This document shows, piece after piece, positions 42,690 through 53,002 of a stretch of DNA of 64,000 nt. A program made the translations under genes and the position numbers. This stretch comes from Doryteuthis pealeii (lineage: Eukaryota; Mollusca; Cephalopoda; Myopsida; Loliginidae): contig CM042181.1 of assembly GCA_023376005.1 (NCBI GenBank), positions 16,589,340 to 16,653,339 of the forward strand, given 5' to 3'. Numbering within the stretch: the stretch's first letter is position 1; every line of letters begins with the position of its first letter. Below the pieces are notes generated by a model, which saw only the letters and a program-made list of their open reading frames with translations, searched no databases and was not told the origin of the DNA.

Positions 42690-43617
42690 CTTCTAATAGA
42701 TATCTCCATTTCTCCAATACACGTGGGCATGCCTACAAAGTCAGAAAACAGCACTGTTCACATGACTTTCGGAAACATTTTTTCACGCTTAGAATTGCGG
42801 AGACATGGAATAAACTGCCTGCATCTGTTGTAGGCTGCCGGAGCACTGAATCTTTCAAAGCCTCCATGCTTCCTGTAGTCCGCCAACACTATACCTGATG
42901 CCACTCTCCACATACACATGCACACACATACATACATGCATATTACTACTGTGAACTGTTCATGTTCCTGACACAACATTATTCTGTGTACTTGACATGA
43001 GACTTTGATGAGTTGTGGTGCACCTGAGCACTGTACACATACATGTATATTATTACTGTATGCTATTCATGTTCCTGACACTAATACATTATTCTGTGTA
43101 CTAGACATGAGACTTTGATGAGTTGTGGTGCACCTGAGCACTGTACACACATACATGTATATTATTACTGTATGCTATTCATGTTCCTGACACTAATACA
43201 TTATTCTGTGTACTAGACATGAGACTTTGATGAGTTGTGGTGCACCTGAGCACTGTACACATACATGTATATTATTACTGTATGCTATTCATGTTCCTGA
43301 CACTAATACATTATTCTGTGTACTAGACATGAGACTTTGATGAGTTGTGGTGCACCTGAGCACTGTACACATACATGTATATTATTACTGTATGCTATTC
43401 ATGTTCCTGACACTAATACATTATTCTGTGTACTAGACATGAGACTTTGATGAGTTGTGGTGCACCTGAGCACTGTACACATACATGTATATTATTACTG
43501 TATGCTATTCATGTTCCTGACACTAATACATTATTCTATGTACTTGACATGAGACTTTGATGAGTTGTGGTGCACCTGAGCACTGTACACAATAAATTTC
43601 ATTATTATTATTATATA
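42690..43617 (+). pseudogene. LINE 3' end: ORF2 C-terminus and 3' UTR with tandem repeats
   Basis: Plus-strand frame at about 42735-42897: RKQHCSHDFRKHFFTLRIAE then TWNKLPASVVGC and SFKASMLPVV, ending in TGA. The FF-x-LR-x-x-x-TWN-x-LP-x-x-VV block is the usual ORF2 C-terminus of several LINE clades. The 3' UTR continues through the 114-bp array and ends AATAAATTTC followed by ATT repeats, a microsatellite-type tail. Confidence 0.8.
42950..43600. repeat. ~114-bp tandem array in the LINE 3' UTR (about 5.5 copies)
   Basis: Unit GTGGTGCACCTGAGCACTGT, ACATACATGTATATTATTAC and 'GACATGAGACTTTGATGAG'. Copies are nearly identical except the first and last. Confidence 0.95.
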
Positions 43618-43669
43618 TGATAAAAAAGGTAGAGGTTTTTGTCATAAGAACAATAGAGTTCTACACTAC

Positions 43670-43867
43670 CTGTGCATTTCATTTGTTCAGTGAACAAGCT
43701 ACCATTTGCCGTCAGATTTCCCAGAGAGCATGAGAGTTCAACAACTTCAGTCATCATACCATTAAAATGGTATCCATCAACGCAGCTGTAATTGTAAGAC
43801 TTCCCATCCGCAATTATCAGTTTGGACAATTTGGCTTTAGCATCAAATGGAATTATGCAAGATTTTT
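43670..43867 (-). CDS. Exon: CCP/sushi domain 4
   Basis: 198 nt, 66 codons, phase 1-1, acceptor TTTTCCAG, donor GTAGTG (weaker than its neighbours' GTAAG). The peptide starts KSCIIPFDAKAKLSKLI; further cysteines at NYSCVDGYHF, ELSCSLGNL and MKCT. There is no Trp before Cys4 (the region reads LTANGSLFTEQMKC), an unusual but tolerated CCP variant. Sequons NYS, NLT and NGS. A full-length Helitron begins only 43 bp upstream of the acceptor, inside the branch-point region of the intron. Confidence 0.85.
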
Positions 43868-43909
43868 CTGGAAAAGACAAAAAATTTTTTACCATATTTA
43901 CCCAATATA

Positions 43910-44551
43910 TCTTATTATAATGGAGATTGTGTGTTTTTTCTGTCTGTAACCGAAACTATATCAGTACTCAAGTCACAATTCCCTTAGTTATTTACATCAC
44001 ATTCTCCATGATTTTATTTTTATTTCAACTTCTATAATTAATAAAATTGTTATACATCATTAAGACTGTTGACCATATCTAGATACAAATAACAGGTAAT
44101 TGTATTTATATATACAACAAAATAGCGGTTTACAGTGTGAATGGAAAGGCTAATTTGCATATTGATCTTTAAAATTTGATTTTAATAAATATGTACTTAG
44201 TATTATTGATTTCTAATTGTTTGGTTTTATCTTAATGAATATGAGCAAAAATCTCGGGGATAAATCTTAAATGAAATCGATTAATAAGAAGAAATAACTG
44301 TAATATTATCCTTTACTTCCTATTTTAACTAAATAGTTAAATTAGGAAAATTTACCAATGAAAGACGTGAGTAATGGAAGGTGATGGAAAAGTGTGTTTC
44401 AAAGTTGTTCTATTGTTCAATCATACCCCCTCTGTCCCAAATCCTTCTATCTGCATTCTTATTCAGTTTTATTAGCCTTTCTAATTTAATATGATATTTT
44501 ACTATATTAAAAATTAAATACTTGCACCCGGAGGGTGCATATATTTGCTAG
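43910..44551 (+). mobile_element. Helitron family H1, complete copy
   Basis: 642 bp. Starts TCTTATTATAATGGAGATTG, ends with hairpin GCACCCGGAGGGTGC and ATATATTTGCTAG, followed by T and preceded by A. Non-autonomous. It lies 43 bp from the CCP 4 acceptor. Confidence 0.88.
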
Positions 44552-45029
44552 TATATATAAATGATTAAATTGATTTATATTACATCCAACACGAAATATT
44601 ATACATCACCATGGCCACCAAACACAAATACGCTCTTTAATACGCACATACATATGCACGTGCAATCCCTCGCTATGATACGGTCATAACGTCACAACCA
44701 ACACGCATTTTCATGGACACGTGCATGACAACATACGCGCAAGTATAAAAAAAAAAAACGCATTCACATAAACATACAACACGAGAATACAGTTATATAA
44801 AAATACCATCATTTTCAAAAAAAAAAAATTAATCTAAAAGGAAATGCCATAACTAAACTGCTTCAGTTCCAGTGATCTTTTGAAAAAGAGATATTATCTC
44901 GAAAATTCAAGAATTAAATACAGGTTAACACACAACATCATTGTTACCATATTATTTTTTTTTCTTTACACCTGCATTGTGATAGCCTTCTAAATCAACC
45001 TCCTAACCAATATATATATATATATATAT
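44552..45029. other. Intronic, dispersed repeat end
   Basis: AC-rich stretch with a 'GATCTTTTGAAAAAGAGATA' and 'TTATCTCGAAAATTCAAG' block comparable to 32745 and 23400, suggesting the tail of a shared repeat. (TA)n at 45012-45030. Confidence 0.5.
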
Positions 45030-45480
45030 TTACCAACCCCTACACATGAGCAGGATGTGACACAAGGTCAATTTCTTAAGCACGGCTAAACAGGTTCAAA
45101 TTCAGAGCTTTCCTTCTCCTAGACCGGTTGCCTAACCAAGCTTAAAGAGACCAGTCTGCCTTACTATTTATCCATAGCTGGAGGGAGAGTAGGATCCATA
45201 CCATTCCCAAGGGTATTAGTGCTAAGTGAAATGCAATTACCATATCCAGGAAGCATTTTGTTTTATCTAAAAAAATTTTAAAAATTATTTTAAAAAATAA
45301 CCAAGTTTAAAGAGCACAGTCTGCCCTACTATTTATCCATAGCTGGAGGGATAGTAGGATCCATACCTTTCCGAAGGGTATTAGTGCAACGTGAAATGCA
45401 ATTACAATATCCAGGATTTGAACTCGGGGCGATGAGTCTATTTCCCATGACTTTAACCATTACACCATGCGCTTACCTGA
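45030..45480 (-). mobile_element. tRNA-derived SINE S5
   Basis: On the minus strand 45478-45415 reads as a tRNA-like head with A box ATGGTGTAATGGTTAAAG and B box CGAGTTCAAATCC. The body ('CTATGGATAAATAGTA', 'GAGAAGGAAAGC', 'CATGTGTAGGGGTTGGTA') follows. The body appears partly duplicated (45160-45250 and 45310-45400). Confidence 0.75.
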
Positions 45481-45499
45481 TATATAGATTTTTACAAAA

Positions 45500-46100
45500 C
45501 ACACACCTGGCATCCTATTATTATAATAATAGATTAGCTATATATATTATTTTGAGAGTAGTTTAGAATTTGAAAAGTGAATTAGAAGTTGTACACAGAA
45601 GCATTTTGTTTTATCTTTTTTTTTAAATAAAAAAATAAAAAAAAATAAGTATTAATTTTAAAAATCAAGAACAAATAAATTACTAACATCTGCCCAAGTA
45701 ATAACATGTTAATAATAGGTTAGATTTTTATCCTCACCGGGGTCACCTGTTATTGTAGCTTTGTTCAATAATAGATCATCTGTATCTGTTATTTTGAGAG
45801 CAGTTTAGAATTTGAAAAGTGAATTAGAAATCGTTCTCAGAAACGTTGATTTCATAGATAATTTAGACAACAAAATAGTAATTATTTTTTGTTTGATTTT
45901 TTTTTTCAAATGGTTCAGTAAGTATCAGACATTTTTTTTTTTAATTTTTGAATAAATTTTTTTTTCTTCATTTACTATATTTACCTGATATAGAGGTATG
46001 TACAAAACACACACCTGGCATCCTATTATTATAATAATAGATTTGCTATATATATTATTTTGAGATTAGTTTAGAATTTGAAAAGTGAATTAGAAGTTGT
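45500..46100. repeat. ~90-bp dispersed direct repeats (three copies)
   Basis: 'CACACACCTGGCATCCTATT' followed by 'GAGTAGTTTAGAATTTGAAA' and 'AGTGAATTAGAAGTTGTAC' occurs at about 45500-45590 and 46008-46100; a partial copy is at about 45780-45835. Confidence 0.8.
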
Positions 46101-46222
46101 ACTCTGGTGCATTTTGTTTAATTTTCCCACAAAAATAAAAATTAATTAAAAATTCATATATAAGACAATCTGGAGAAAATGAAATGCTGTATATGAGAGA
46201 AAAAAATGAATGAAGTGAAAGG

Positions 46223-46262
<40 letters not shown>

Positions 46263-46300
46263 TCATTCAATCATCAACAAGTTTAAGATTATTAATAACA

Positions 46301-46927
46301 CTAGCAAATATATGCACCCTCCGGGCGCAAGTATTTAAGTTTTAATGTAATCATATATTGTATTAAATTAGAAAGGCTAATGAAACTAAATAAGAATGCA
46401 GATAAAAAGATTTGAAACAGAGGTGGGTATAATCGAAAAATAGAACAACTGAAACTTACTCTTCCATCACTCTCGTCTTTCATTGTTATTTTTTCGAATT
46501 TAAGTATTTAGTTAAAAGAGGAAATGAAAAATAAAATGACAGTTATTTTTTCTTGTTAACGGATTTCATTTAAGATTTATTGAAGAAATGTTTGCTTATA
46601 TTCATTAAAATAAAACCAAATAGTTAGAAATCAATAATATTAAGCACATATTTATTAAAATCACATTTTTAATATCAATTTGCAAATTAGCCTTCCCGTT
46701 CACACTTTAAACCGCTATTTTGTTGTATATATAAATACAATTGCATGTCATTTGTATGTAGATATGGTTAACATTAATAATGTAAAATAAATTTTATTAA
46801 TAATTGAGGTTTAAATAAAAATAAAATCATTGAGAATGTTATATAAATAACTAAGGGAATTGTGACTTGAGTAGTAATATAGTTTCGGTTACAGACGGAA
46901 AAGCACACAATCTCCATTATAATAAGA
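46301..46927 (-). mobile_element. Helitron family H1, complete copy
   Basis: 627 bp. Minus-strand start TCTTATTATAATGGAGATTG and end GCGCCCGGAGGGTGCATATA then TTTGCTAG. The hairpin has one mismatch in its 5' arm. Non-autonomous. Confidence 0.87.
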
Positions 46928-47367
46928 TTTCATTCTTTGCAATACAAATTATACCCATCCACCAAAACTTTCAAATTTTTAACGGCCCCTAACGGCCTCT
47001 GCGTTCCTAATGATTAAAAAAAATATTCTTTTTTTGAACATTTAAAATTCTGTTTTTGTCTCCAACTATTTTTATCTCTACTCAAAAAATAAAAAAAATC
47101 ACTCTGATGAAGGTCGGAAAAAGTCTCTCTGTGTACGGAATATTTTATAAATTTTTCCTATTATAATTATTATCATCATTTCAACTCCATCTGATTATTT
47201 TAATAATAATAATAATGTAAATCCGTATACATTTTGATAAACAGACCGTAACACATGTGTAAGTGATATCGATTAAAAGTGATATCGATAAAATTCATTT
47301 TTATCCATCTAGATTTATTTTCTTTACTCATTTTTTTCCTCATATTGTCAGATTCATTTTCCATTCT

Positions 47368-47426
<59 letters not shown>

Positions 47427-47661
47427 GAGTAAATATGGAAAATAAATCTGACAATATAAAGAAAAGTTGAAAAAACAAGTGTTCCGAAAATAGGATGAAT
47501 TTAATTATCGATGTTTAAACATTTCGGTTTCATTAAACCTTCGTCAAAAATATAACGCTGATCAAATACAGTTACACAACTAAAAAGATTTTCATCTCCT
47601 ATCATCTATAAAAACATCCATCATTTTCTTCACCCCAAGAGACATCCTGATGAAGATTAGG
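46928..47661. other. Intronic: AT-rich, (CA)n(TA)n, dispersed repeat
   Basis: (CA)n at 47368-47390 and (TA)n at 47391-47423. 47440-47650 repeats blocks seen at 540-660 and 37330-37430 ('TTAATTATCGATGTTTAAAC', 'ACATCCTGATGAAG'). No coding. Confidence 0.6.
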
Positions 47662-47865
47662 GAAATTTACCACTGAAAGACGGGAGTAAGGGAAAATGGT
47701 GGAACAGTTAGTTTCAAAGTTGTTCTATTTTCCGATTATACCCCCTCTGTTCCAAATATTTTTATCTGAAATCTTATTCAGTTTCATTAGCCTTTCTAAT
47801 TTAACATGATATTTAATTATATTAAAACTTAAATACTTGCACCCGGAGGGTGCATATATTTGCTA

Positions 47866-47866
<1 letters not shown>
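47662..47866 (+). mobile_element. Helitron family H1, 3' fragment
   Basis: Last ~205 bp of H1 ending in the GCACCCGGAGGGTGC hairpin and ATATATTTGCTAG followed by T. The 5' two thirds are missing. Confidence 0.82.
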
Positions 47867-47903
<37 letters not shown>

Positions 47904-48283
47904 CCAAGCGTGTTGGTAGATCCTTGCGGAGAGAAAAAACCCGGCAGAGAGTTTGATTGAAAAAATATACTACCAAACATCAACCAGGAAGAAAAAAATA
48001 GAATCTGCTTGATTCTAAATAATATATAAATAATAATATAAAAAATAAATAAATAAATAAATAAATAAATAGAAAATCAGTTAATATAGAAATTAAATAT
48101 TTTTTAATTAAACAATAAACTAATGCGTTCTGTGTTTTTATTGGTCAGTATGATTTGATAATTTAAATGATTTATGTGGTTAGTAGTATTTATTGGTCTT
48201 GCTCCTTTTCTTCTTTAGTCAGATTTTAGCCCTGAAGAGCTTTATGCGAAACTAATAGTAGGTTCGTCTGACTCAGTAGATAT

Positions 48284-48331
<48 letters not shown>

Positions 48332-48572
48332 CCTTTCACTTCATTCATTTTTTTTCTCTCATATACAGCATTTCATTTTTCTCCAGATTGTCTCATATCA
48401 CACACCTTGAAAAAGGGTTCACACAAAATATTGGAATTGATCAAACCAGGGACAGAACAAGAATTGAATATTAAAATTCTGTTTTTTGTTCTGTTTTTTT
48501 GTTTTTTTTCAATGCTTCAAAATACCAAAGAATAAGAACAAAGTTTATACATAACATACATATTTATATATA
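47867..48572. other. Intronic: two long (TA)n tracts and AT-rich sequence
   Basis: (TA)n at 47868-47898 and 48290-48327, AAAT repeats at 48040-48072. No coding content. Confidence 0.7.
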
Positions 48573-49181
48573 CTAGCAAATATATGCACCCTCCGGGTGC
48601 AAGTATTTAAGTTTAATGTAATAAAATATTATATTAAATTAGAAAGGCTAAATAAGAATACCGATAAAAAGATTTGAAACAGAGGGAGTATAATAAAAAA
48701 TAGAACAATTGAAACTTACTCTTCCATCTCGTCTTTCATTGTTATTTTTTCTGATTTAAGTATTTAGTTAAAAGAGGAAGTAAAGAATAAAATGACAGTT
48801 ATTTTTTCTTGTTAATGATTTCATTTAAGATTCATTGAAGAGACTTTTGCTTATATTCATTAAAATAAAACCAAACAGTTAGAAACCAATAATACTAAGC
48901 ACATATTTAATAAAATCACATTTTTAATATCAATATGCAAATTAGCCTTCCCGTTCACACTGTAAACCACTATTTTGTTGTATATATAAATATAATTGCA
49001 TGTTGTCAGTATGTAGACATGGTTAACAGTATTAATAATGTAAAACAATTTTATTAATAATTGAGGTTTAAATAAAAATACAATCATGGAAAATGTGATG
49101 TCAATAACTAAGGGAATAGTGATATGAGTAGTAATATAGTTTCGGTTACAGACAGAAAAGCACACAATCTCCATTATAATA

Positions 49182-49184
<3 letters not shown>
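48573..49184 (-). mobile_element. Helitron family H1, complete copy
   Basis: 612 bp. Minus-strand TCTTATTATAATGGAGATTG start, GCACCCGGAGGGTGC hairpin and TTTGCTAG end. Followed on the high side by a (TA)n tract. Confidence 0.87.
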
Positions 49185-49219
<35 letters not shown>

Positions 49220-49257
49220 GAAAATGAGTAAAGTCATTATTCAGTTAAATATAACTT

Positions 49258-49668
49258 AACGGACCTAAATTCCACCATCGTATGTCACCCCGCCGAAAGA
49301 AAAAAAAAATACCAAAAATCAGGGAATTAACCGAATTTAAAGAAATTTTCAGTTTTGATATATTAATGAATAAAAGATATAATACACCAGTTATTTTTTT
49401 TTAAAACTTTACATTTTTCAGGTCAGTTAACTTTGAACCACGCATCTTTGAGAATCTGTGTTACGTCTCAAAGATACGTGGTTCAAAGTTAACTGACCTG
49501 AAAAAATGTAAAAGTTTTTAGATAAGATAACTGGTGCATTATATCTTTTATTCATTAATATATCAACACTGAAAATTTTATTAAATTCGGTTAATTCCCT
49601 GATTATTTTTTTTTCTTTCGGTGGGGTGACTTAAAATGGTGAAATTTAGGTCCGTTAAGTTCAATTTA
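49258..49668. mobile_element. Foldback element FB1 copy 2
   Basis: Inverted arms identical in layout to 36003-36418 ('CTAAATTCCACCATCGTATG' at left, complement at right; central loop near TTGAGAATCTGTGTTACG). Its right end is about 25 bp from the CCP 3 donor, so nearly the whole proximal intron is a potential hairpin. Confidence 0.87.
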
Positions 49669-49691
49669 ACCAATTATTCCATTATTCTTAC

Positions 49692-49874
49692 CTTTACAGA
49701 TATATTCAGTCGATGACCAGGTGTAATTTGAAAGGCAAATGAATTTTTCCTCTCCAATTAGATCGTAGCCGGCATTGCATCGAGGCATTTTGATGGCATT
49801 AAGTTCATTGTCAGTCCCTGACACTTGCTCTAAAACACTGTTCGCTTTTTTAACGAATTTTGCACATGATGAAG
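49692..49874 (-). CDS. Exon: CCP/sushi domain 3
   Basis: 183 nt, 61 codons, phase 1-1, with a clean polypyrimidine-TTTACAG acceptor and GTAAG donor. The peptide begins SSCAKFVKKANSVLEQ; cysteines occur at SSC, PRCNAGYDLIG, FICLSNYTW and YICK, and the Trp (NYTWSST) precedes Cys4 as in CCP modules. The segment between Cys1 and Cys2 is Lys/Glu-rich and lacks the usual Gly-Tyr turns, so homology is carried mainly by the second half. A foldback element (49258-49668) ends about 25 bp beyond this exon's donor. Confidence 0.88.
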
Positions 49875-49917
49875 CTGTAAAAAAAAATGAACAAAAAAAA
49901 AAAATGGTATTATTTAT

Positions 49918-50272
49918 TTGGTTTGGTTTGGTTTGTTTTACGGCATATCAACGTGAGTTAAGAGTAAGGAAATGAATCCGACAGTATATATATATATATA
50001 TATGAGAGATAAAAGAGTATGAAAACACACAATATTATTAAAATGAATAAAATGATTGTTAAAGATCATCATCAGAGCATGTTTTTAATCCGGACTCATC
50101 GATTTTCTGCTTCTCTCTTGATGAGTCCAGATTAAAAAACAAGCTCTGATGATGATTTTTTATAAATCAAAGTATTGTTCAATATTAGCTATGAATATGA
50201 TATAAAAATATATTCATTTTAACAATATTGTGTTTTTTCATACCCTTTTATCTATACAAAGGAAATTATAGT
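49918..50272. other. Intronic: R1 stub, (TA)n, short inverted repeat
   Basis: A 40-bp R1 start (49918-49955) is followed by (TA)n and by an inverted repeat around 50065-50150 (ATCATCATCAGAGC... against GCTCTGATGATGAT). No coding. Confidence 0.6.
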
Positions 50273-50850
50273 TTTGGTTTGGTTTGTTTTGTTTTACGGC
50301 ATATCAACCTCAGTGGGTCATTTAATGCTGATAAAGTTTTGAAATAAATCAATTCCTAAAGGATAATACAATTTTTTTATAAATACATTTTTCTATTTAA
50401 CCCATAGATGGGACCCTAACAGGTACTACCACTCCGGGTCAGAGTGGACCAGGAAGCAATGGTGATGAAGGGGTGCTCCACATTCCCCAAACCTCCAAAA
50501 CTGGAACCTCACCATCAGATAGAGTTTAACGTCATTCCCAGGACATGTAGACCTTCAGCCACTGCCTTCTAGCACCCATATGATAAAAAGGGGTTGGGGC
50601 TTGCCATAAGGGCAAGGGGGTTGGGAAAATCATATAGGTGCTAGGGCTTGACGTGACCAGCCGATTGATCGGAGGAGGCCTCTCCGACCGCCCGTCTAGC
50701 CCAAGATAGGGCCAAAGTGGAGTATTGCATGTCATGAACTGCTCATCCACCTGGGCTCTATCCTTAAGCAGCACGAGTCGCCACCCACGGCCAACAGATG
50801 GCCCCATTGGGGGAGTCCTACCCCTCTGCAGAGGTGCAGTCGACAGGGCG
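50273..50850. mobile_element. Dispersed repeat R1, full-length copy
   Basis: Same order as 38390-38975 (TTTTACGGCATATCAACC, 'GGGTCAGAGTGGACCAGG', 'GACATGTAGACC', 'CCATTGGGGGAGTC') ending at a 'GACAGGGCGG' terminus. A few kb downstream the 'GTAGACCTTCAGCCACTGCC' piece of R1 is built into the 252-bp array. Confidence 0.82.
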
Positions 50851-50949
50851 GAAAGGAAATTATAATTGAATTACTTGCAAACAAAGGTTTTGTCTGTAAG
50901 AATTATAATTATATAAATAAATTTTTGGTACAGCTGAATTTGAAAATGG

Positions 50950-50996
<47 letters not shown>

Positions 50997-51259
50997 TTTT
51001 TGGTACAGCTGAATTTGTATAATATTTTGAAAAATAGGGACATACTTTATTGATCAGCAAAAAAATTTTTCCGAAAGAGAAAAGGAAAGAAAAAAAAAAT
51101 TAAGGGCCCTTTGACCGGTGCTTTGTCAAAAGAAACGACCGGTAGATCGTTTAAAAGTCACAATGTAAATTAATTGGGTAAAAAAGAGATTGAATCAAGC
51201 AAATAGTGAGGTAACATGAAGGAGAAAAAAAAAAAATTTTTTGGTAAATACCTTCAGGT

Positions 51260-51660
51260 TATCCCCACTTCATCAATAACATCCCCAGCAAAAATTACCA
51301 GGGAGTGCTTAAGATGTCTCTGTCTGCACAAGGACGGGCAGTAAATAAGCACGAGGAGGACTGCCTCGAGGACATTGAGGTGGTGGTTAGTCCTAGCCTT
51401 GTGCAGAATAGTAAATTGCTGATCACTGTAGTTTGTTCTACAGCTATTTAAATTACAAAGGTGGTCGCCGATGGCAGAATCTTATGCTTGGGAGAGCCCG
51501 GATGTGGTTTGGGGGAGGCTTCTTATACCCCTCGGGACATGTTGGTTAATACGGACGTTTAGCCTCTGCATTGTCCTACCAATATAGCTGGCAGCACACC
51601 AGCATTGGTATTTATAAATTATATAAATTATATAAATACAATACAGTCCACTTAACTGAA
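51260..51660 (-). pseudogene. Penelope-like element GIY-YIG endonuclease (family P2)
   Basis: Minus strand reads LKDFQLSGLYCIY, YKYQCWCAASYIGRTMQRLN and VRINQHVPRGIRS, then past a stop codon SAIGDHLCNLNSC, NYSDQQFTILHKA and SLCRQRHLKHSL. The C-x-C-x-ASYIGRT-R-L-R-H core and the SAI-x-HL / C-x-NY-x-D-x-F-x-IL tail are those of Penelope-like endonucleases. The in-frame stop at 51482 and absence of the reverse transcriptase show it is dead. Confidence 0.85.
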
Positions 51661-51710
51661 AGTCCTTAAGGTAGGTGTATTGTCGAAGTACCAAAACTAT
51701 GGCTCTCTGG

Positions 51711-52715
51711 TTCTCACTGATGAATATAATGGACGCCGTTAATTCTCGTCCGACTTCTGTGAGTGCTGGTTCAGAAAAGGAAGAATTGCTATCTTTGGTT
51801 TTGCCTTTAAAGATTGTCGGCCTGTGATTGGTTGGTTGAAAGAGAGGCTTGTAGATCAAGGACGACAACTCTACCATACATATTTTTATAGAAGCACTGA
51901 TACAACTACAGCTTGAAAGAGTTGTTGCTTTAACTTGTCTGTGTAGACCTTCAGCCACTGCCTTCTCACTGATGAATATAATGGACGCCGTTAATTCTCG
52001 TCCGACTTCTGTGAGTGCTGGTTCAGAAAAGGAAGAATTGCTATCTTTGGTTTTGCCTTTAAAGATTGTCGGCCTGTGATTGGTTGGTTGAAAGAGAGGC
52101 TTGTAGATCAAGGACGACAACTCTACCATACATATTTTTATAGAAGCACTGATACAACTACAGCTTGAAAGAGTTGTTGCTTTAACTTGTACATGTAGAC
52201 CTTCAGCCACTGCCTTCTCACTGATGAATATAATGGACGCCGTTAATTCTCGTCCGACTTCTGTGAGTGCTGGTTCAGAAAAGGAAGAATTGCTATCTTT
52301 GGTTTTGCCTTTAAAGATTGTCGGCCTGTGATTGGTTGGTTGAAAGAGAGGCTTGTAGATCAAGGACGACAACTCTACCATACATATTTTTATAGAAGCA
52401 CTGATACAACTACAGCTTGAAAGAGTTGTTGCTTTAACTTGTCTGTGTAGACCTTCAGCCACTGCCTTCTCACTGATGAATATAATGGACGCCGTTAATT
52501 CTCGTCCGACTTCTGTGAGTGCTGGTTCAGAAAAGGAAGAATTGCTATCTTTGGTTTTGCCTTTAAAGATTGTCGGCCTGTGATTAGTTGGTTGAAAGAG
52601 AGGCTTGTAGATCAAGGACGACAACTCTACCATACATATTTTTATAGAAGCACTGATACAACTACAGCTTGAAAGAATTGTTGCTTTAACTTGTCCATGA
52701 GATCGGATTTCCATA
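51711..52715. repeat. 252-bp tandem array (4 copies), in frame
   Basis: Units start TTCTCACTGATGAATATAAT at 51711, 51963, 52215 and 52467: spacing exactly 252 bp (84 codons), so a 420-codon minus-strand frame stays open across all copies and into the PLE endonuclease. Copies are almost identical. The unit joins a PLE-adjacent segment to a short R1 piece (GTAGACCTTCAGCCACTGCC), so the amplification followed a fusion of two repeats. I do not call it a gene. Confidence 0.93.
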
Positions 52716-52822
52716 TGACTAATAATCTGTCTATGGTAGACCATGTCTTCCCTATACTTGCAATAACATCGTTTTCTGTGGATGAGATATTACTACCTAG
52801 GTACATGAATTGTTCCACTTAC

Positions 52823-52999
52823 CTTCACAACTTGGTAGGCTTGACCACTGTCCATTTTCTAAACATTCGATGTAGGGCTGTGATGGTTTCATCGTAAAAC
52901 CATTTTGGCAGGTATAATAGACACGAGATGTATAAGTAACACCAGTTGCATTTTCAAATTTTCCATTTGCCAAGTACGGAAACATTCCACAATAGAGCA
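52823..52999 (-). CDS. Exon: CCP/sushi domain 2
   Basis: 177 nt, 59 codons, phase 1-1. The peptide starts LYCGMFPYLANGKFENATG; four cysteines (LYCG, YYTCQNGF, IECLENG, PSCE) and the GQWSSLP Trp motif define a standard CCP. Its acceptor (a pyrimidine stretch then TAATAG) and first 65-70 nt are repeated eight times upstream (53003-53915), each copy keeping the acceptor. This copy is the only one that continues through all four cysteines to a GTAAG donor, so I take it as the functional exon. Confidence 0.92.
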
Positions 53000-53002
53000 C
53001 TA

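Noticed and set aside
45415..45478. Functional tRNA gene on the minus strand
   Set aside because: tRNA-like head of SINE S5; the body of the repeat continues on from it.
51482..52744. 420-codon frame as a host protein gene
   Set aside because: It consists of four identical 84-codon units fused to a stop-interrupted PLE endonuclease; no start context or independent domain.
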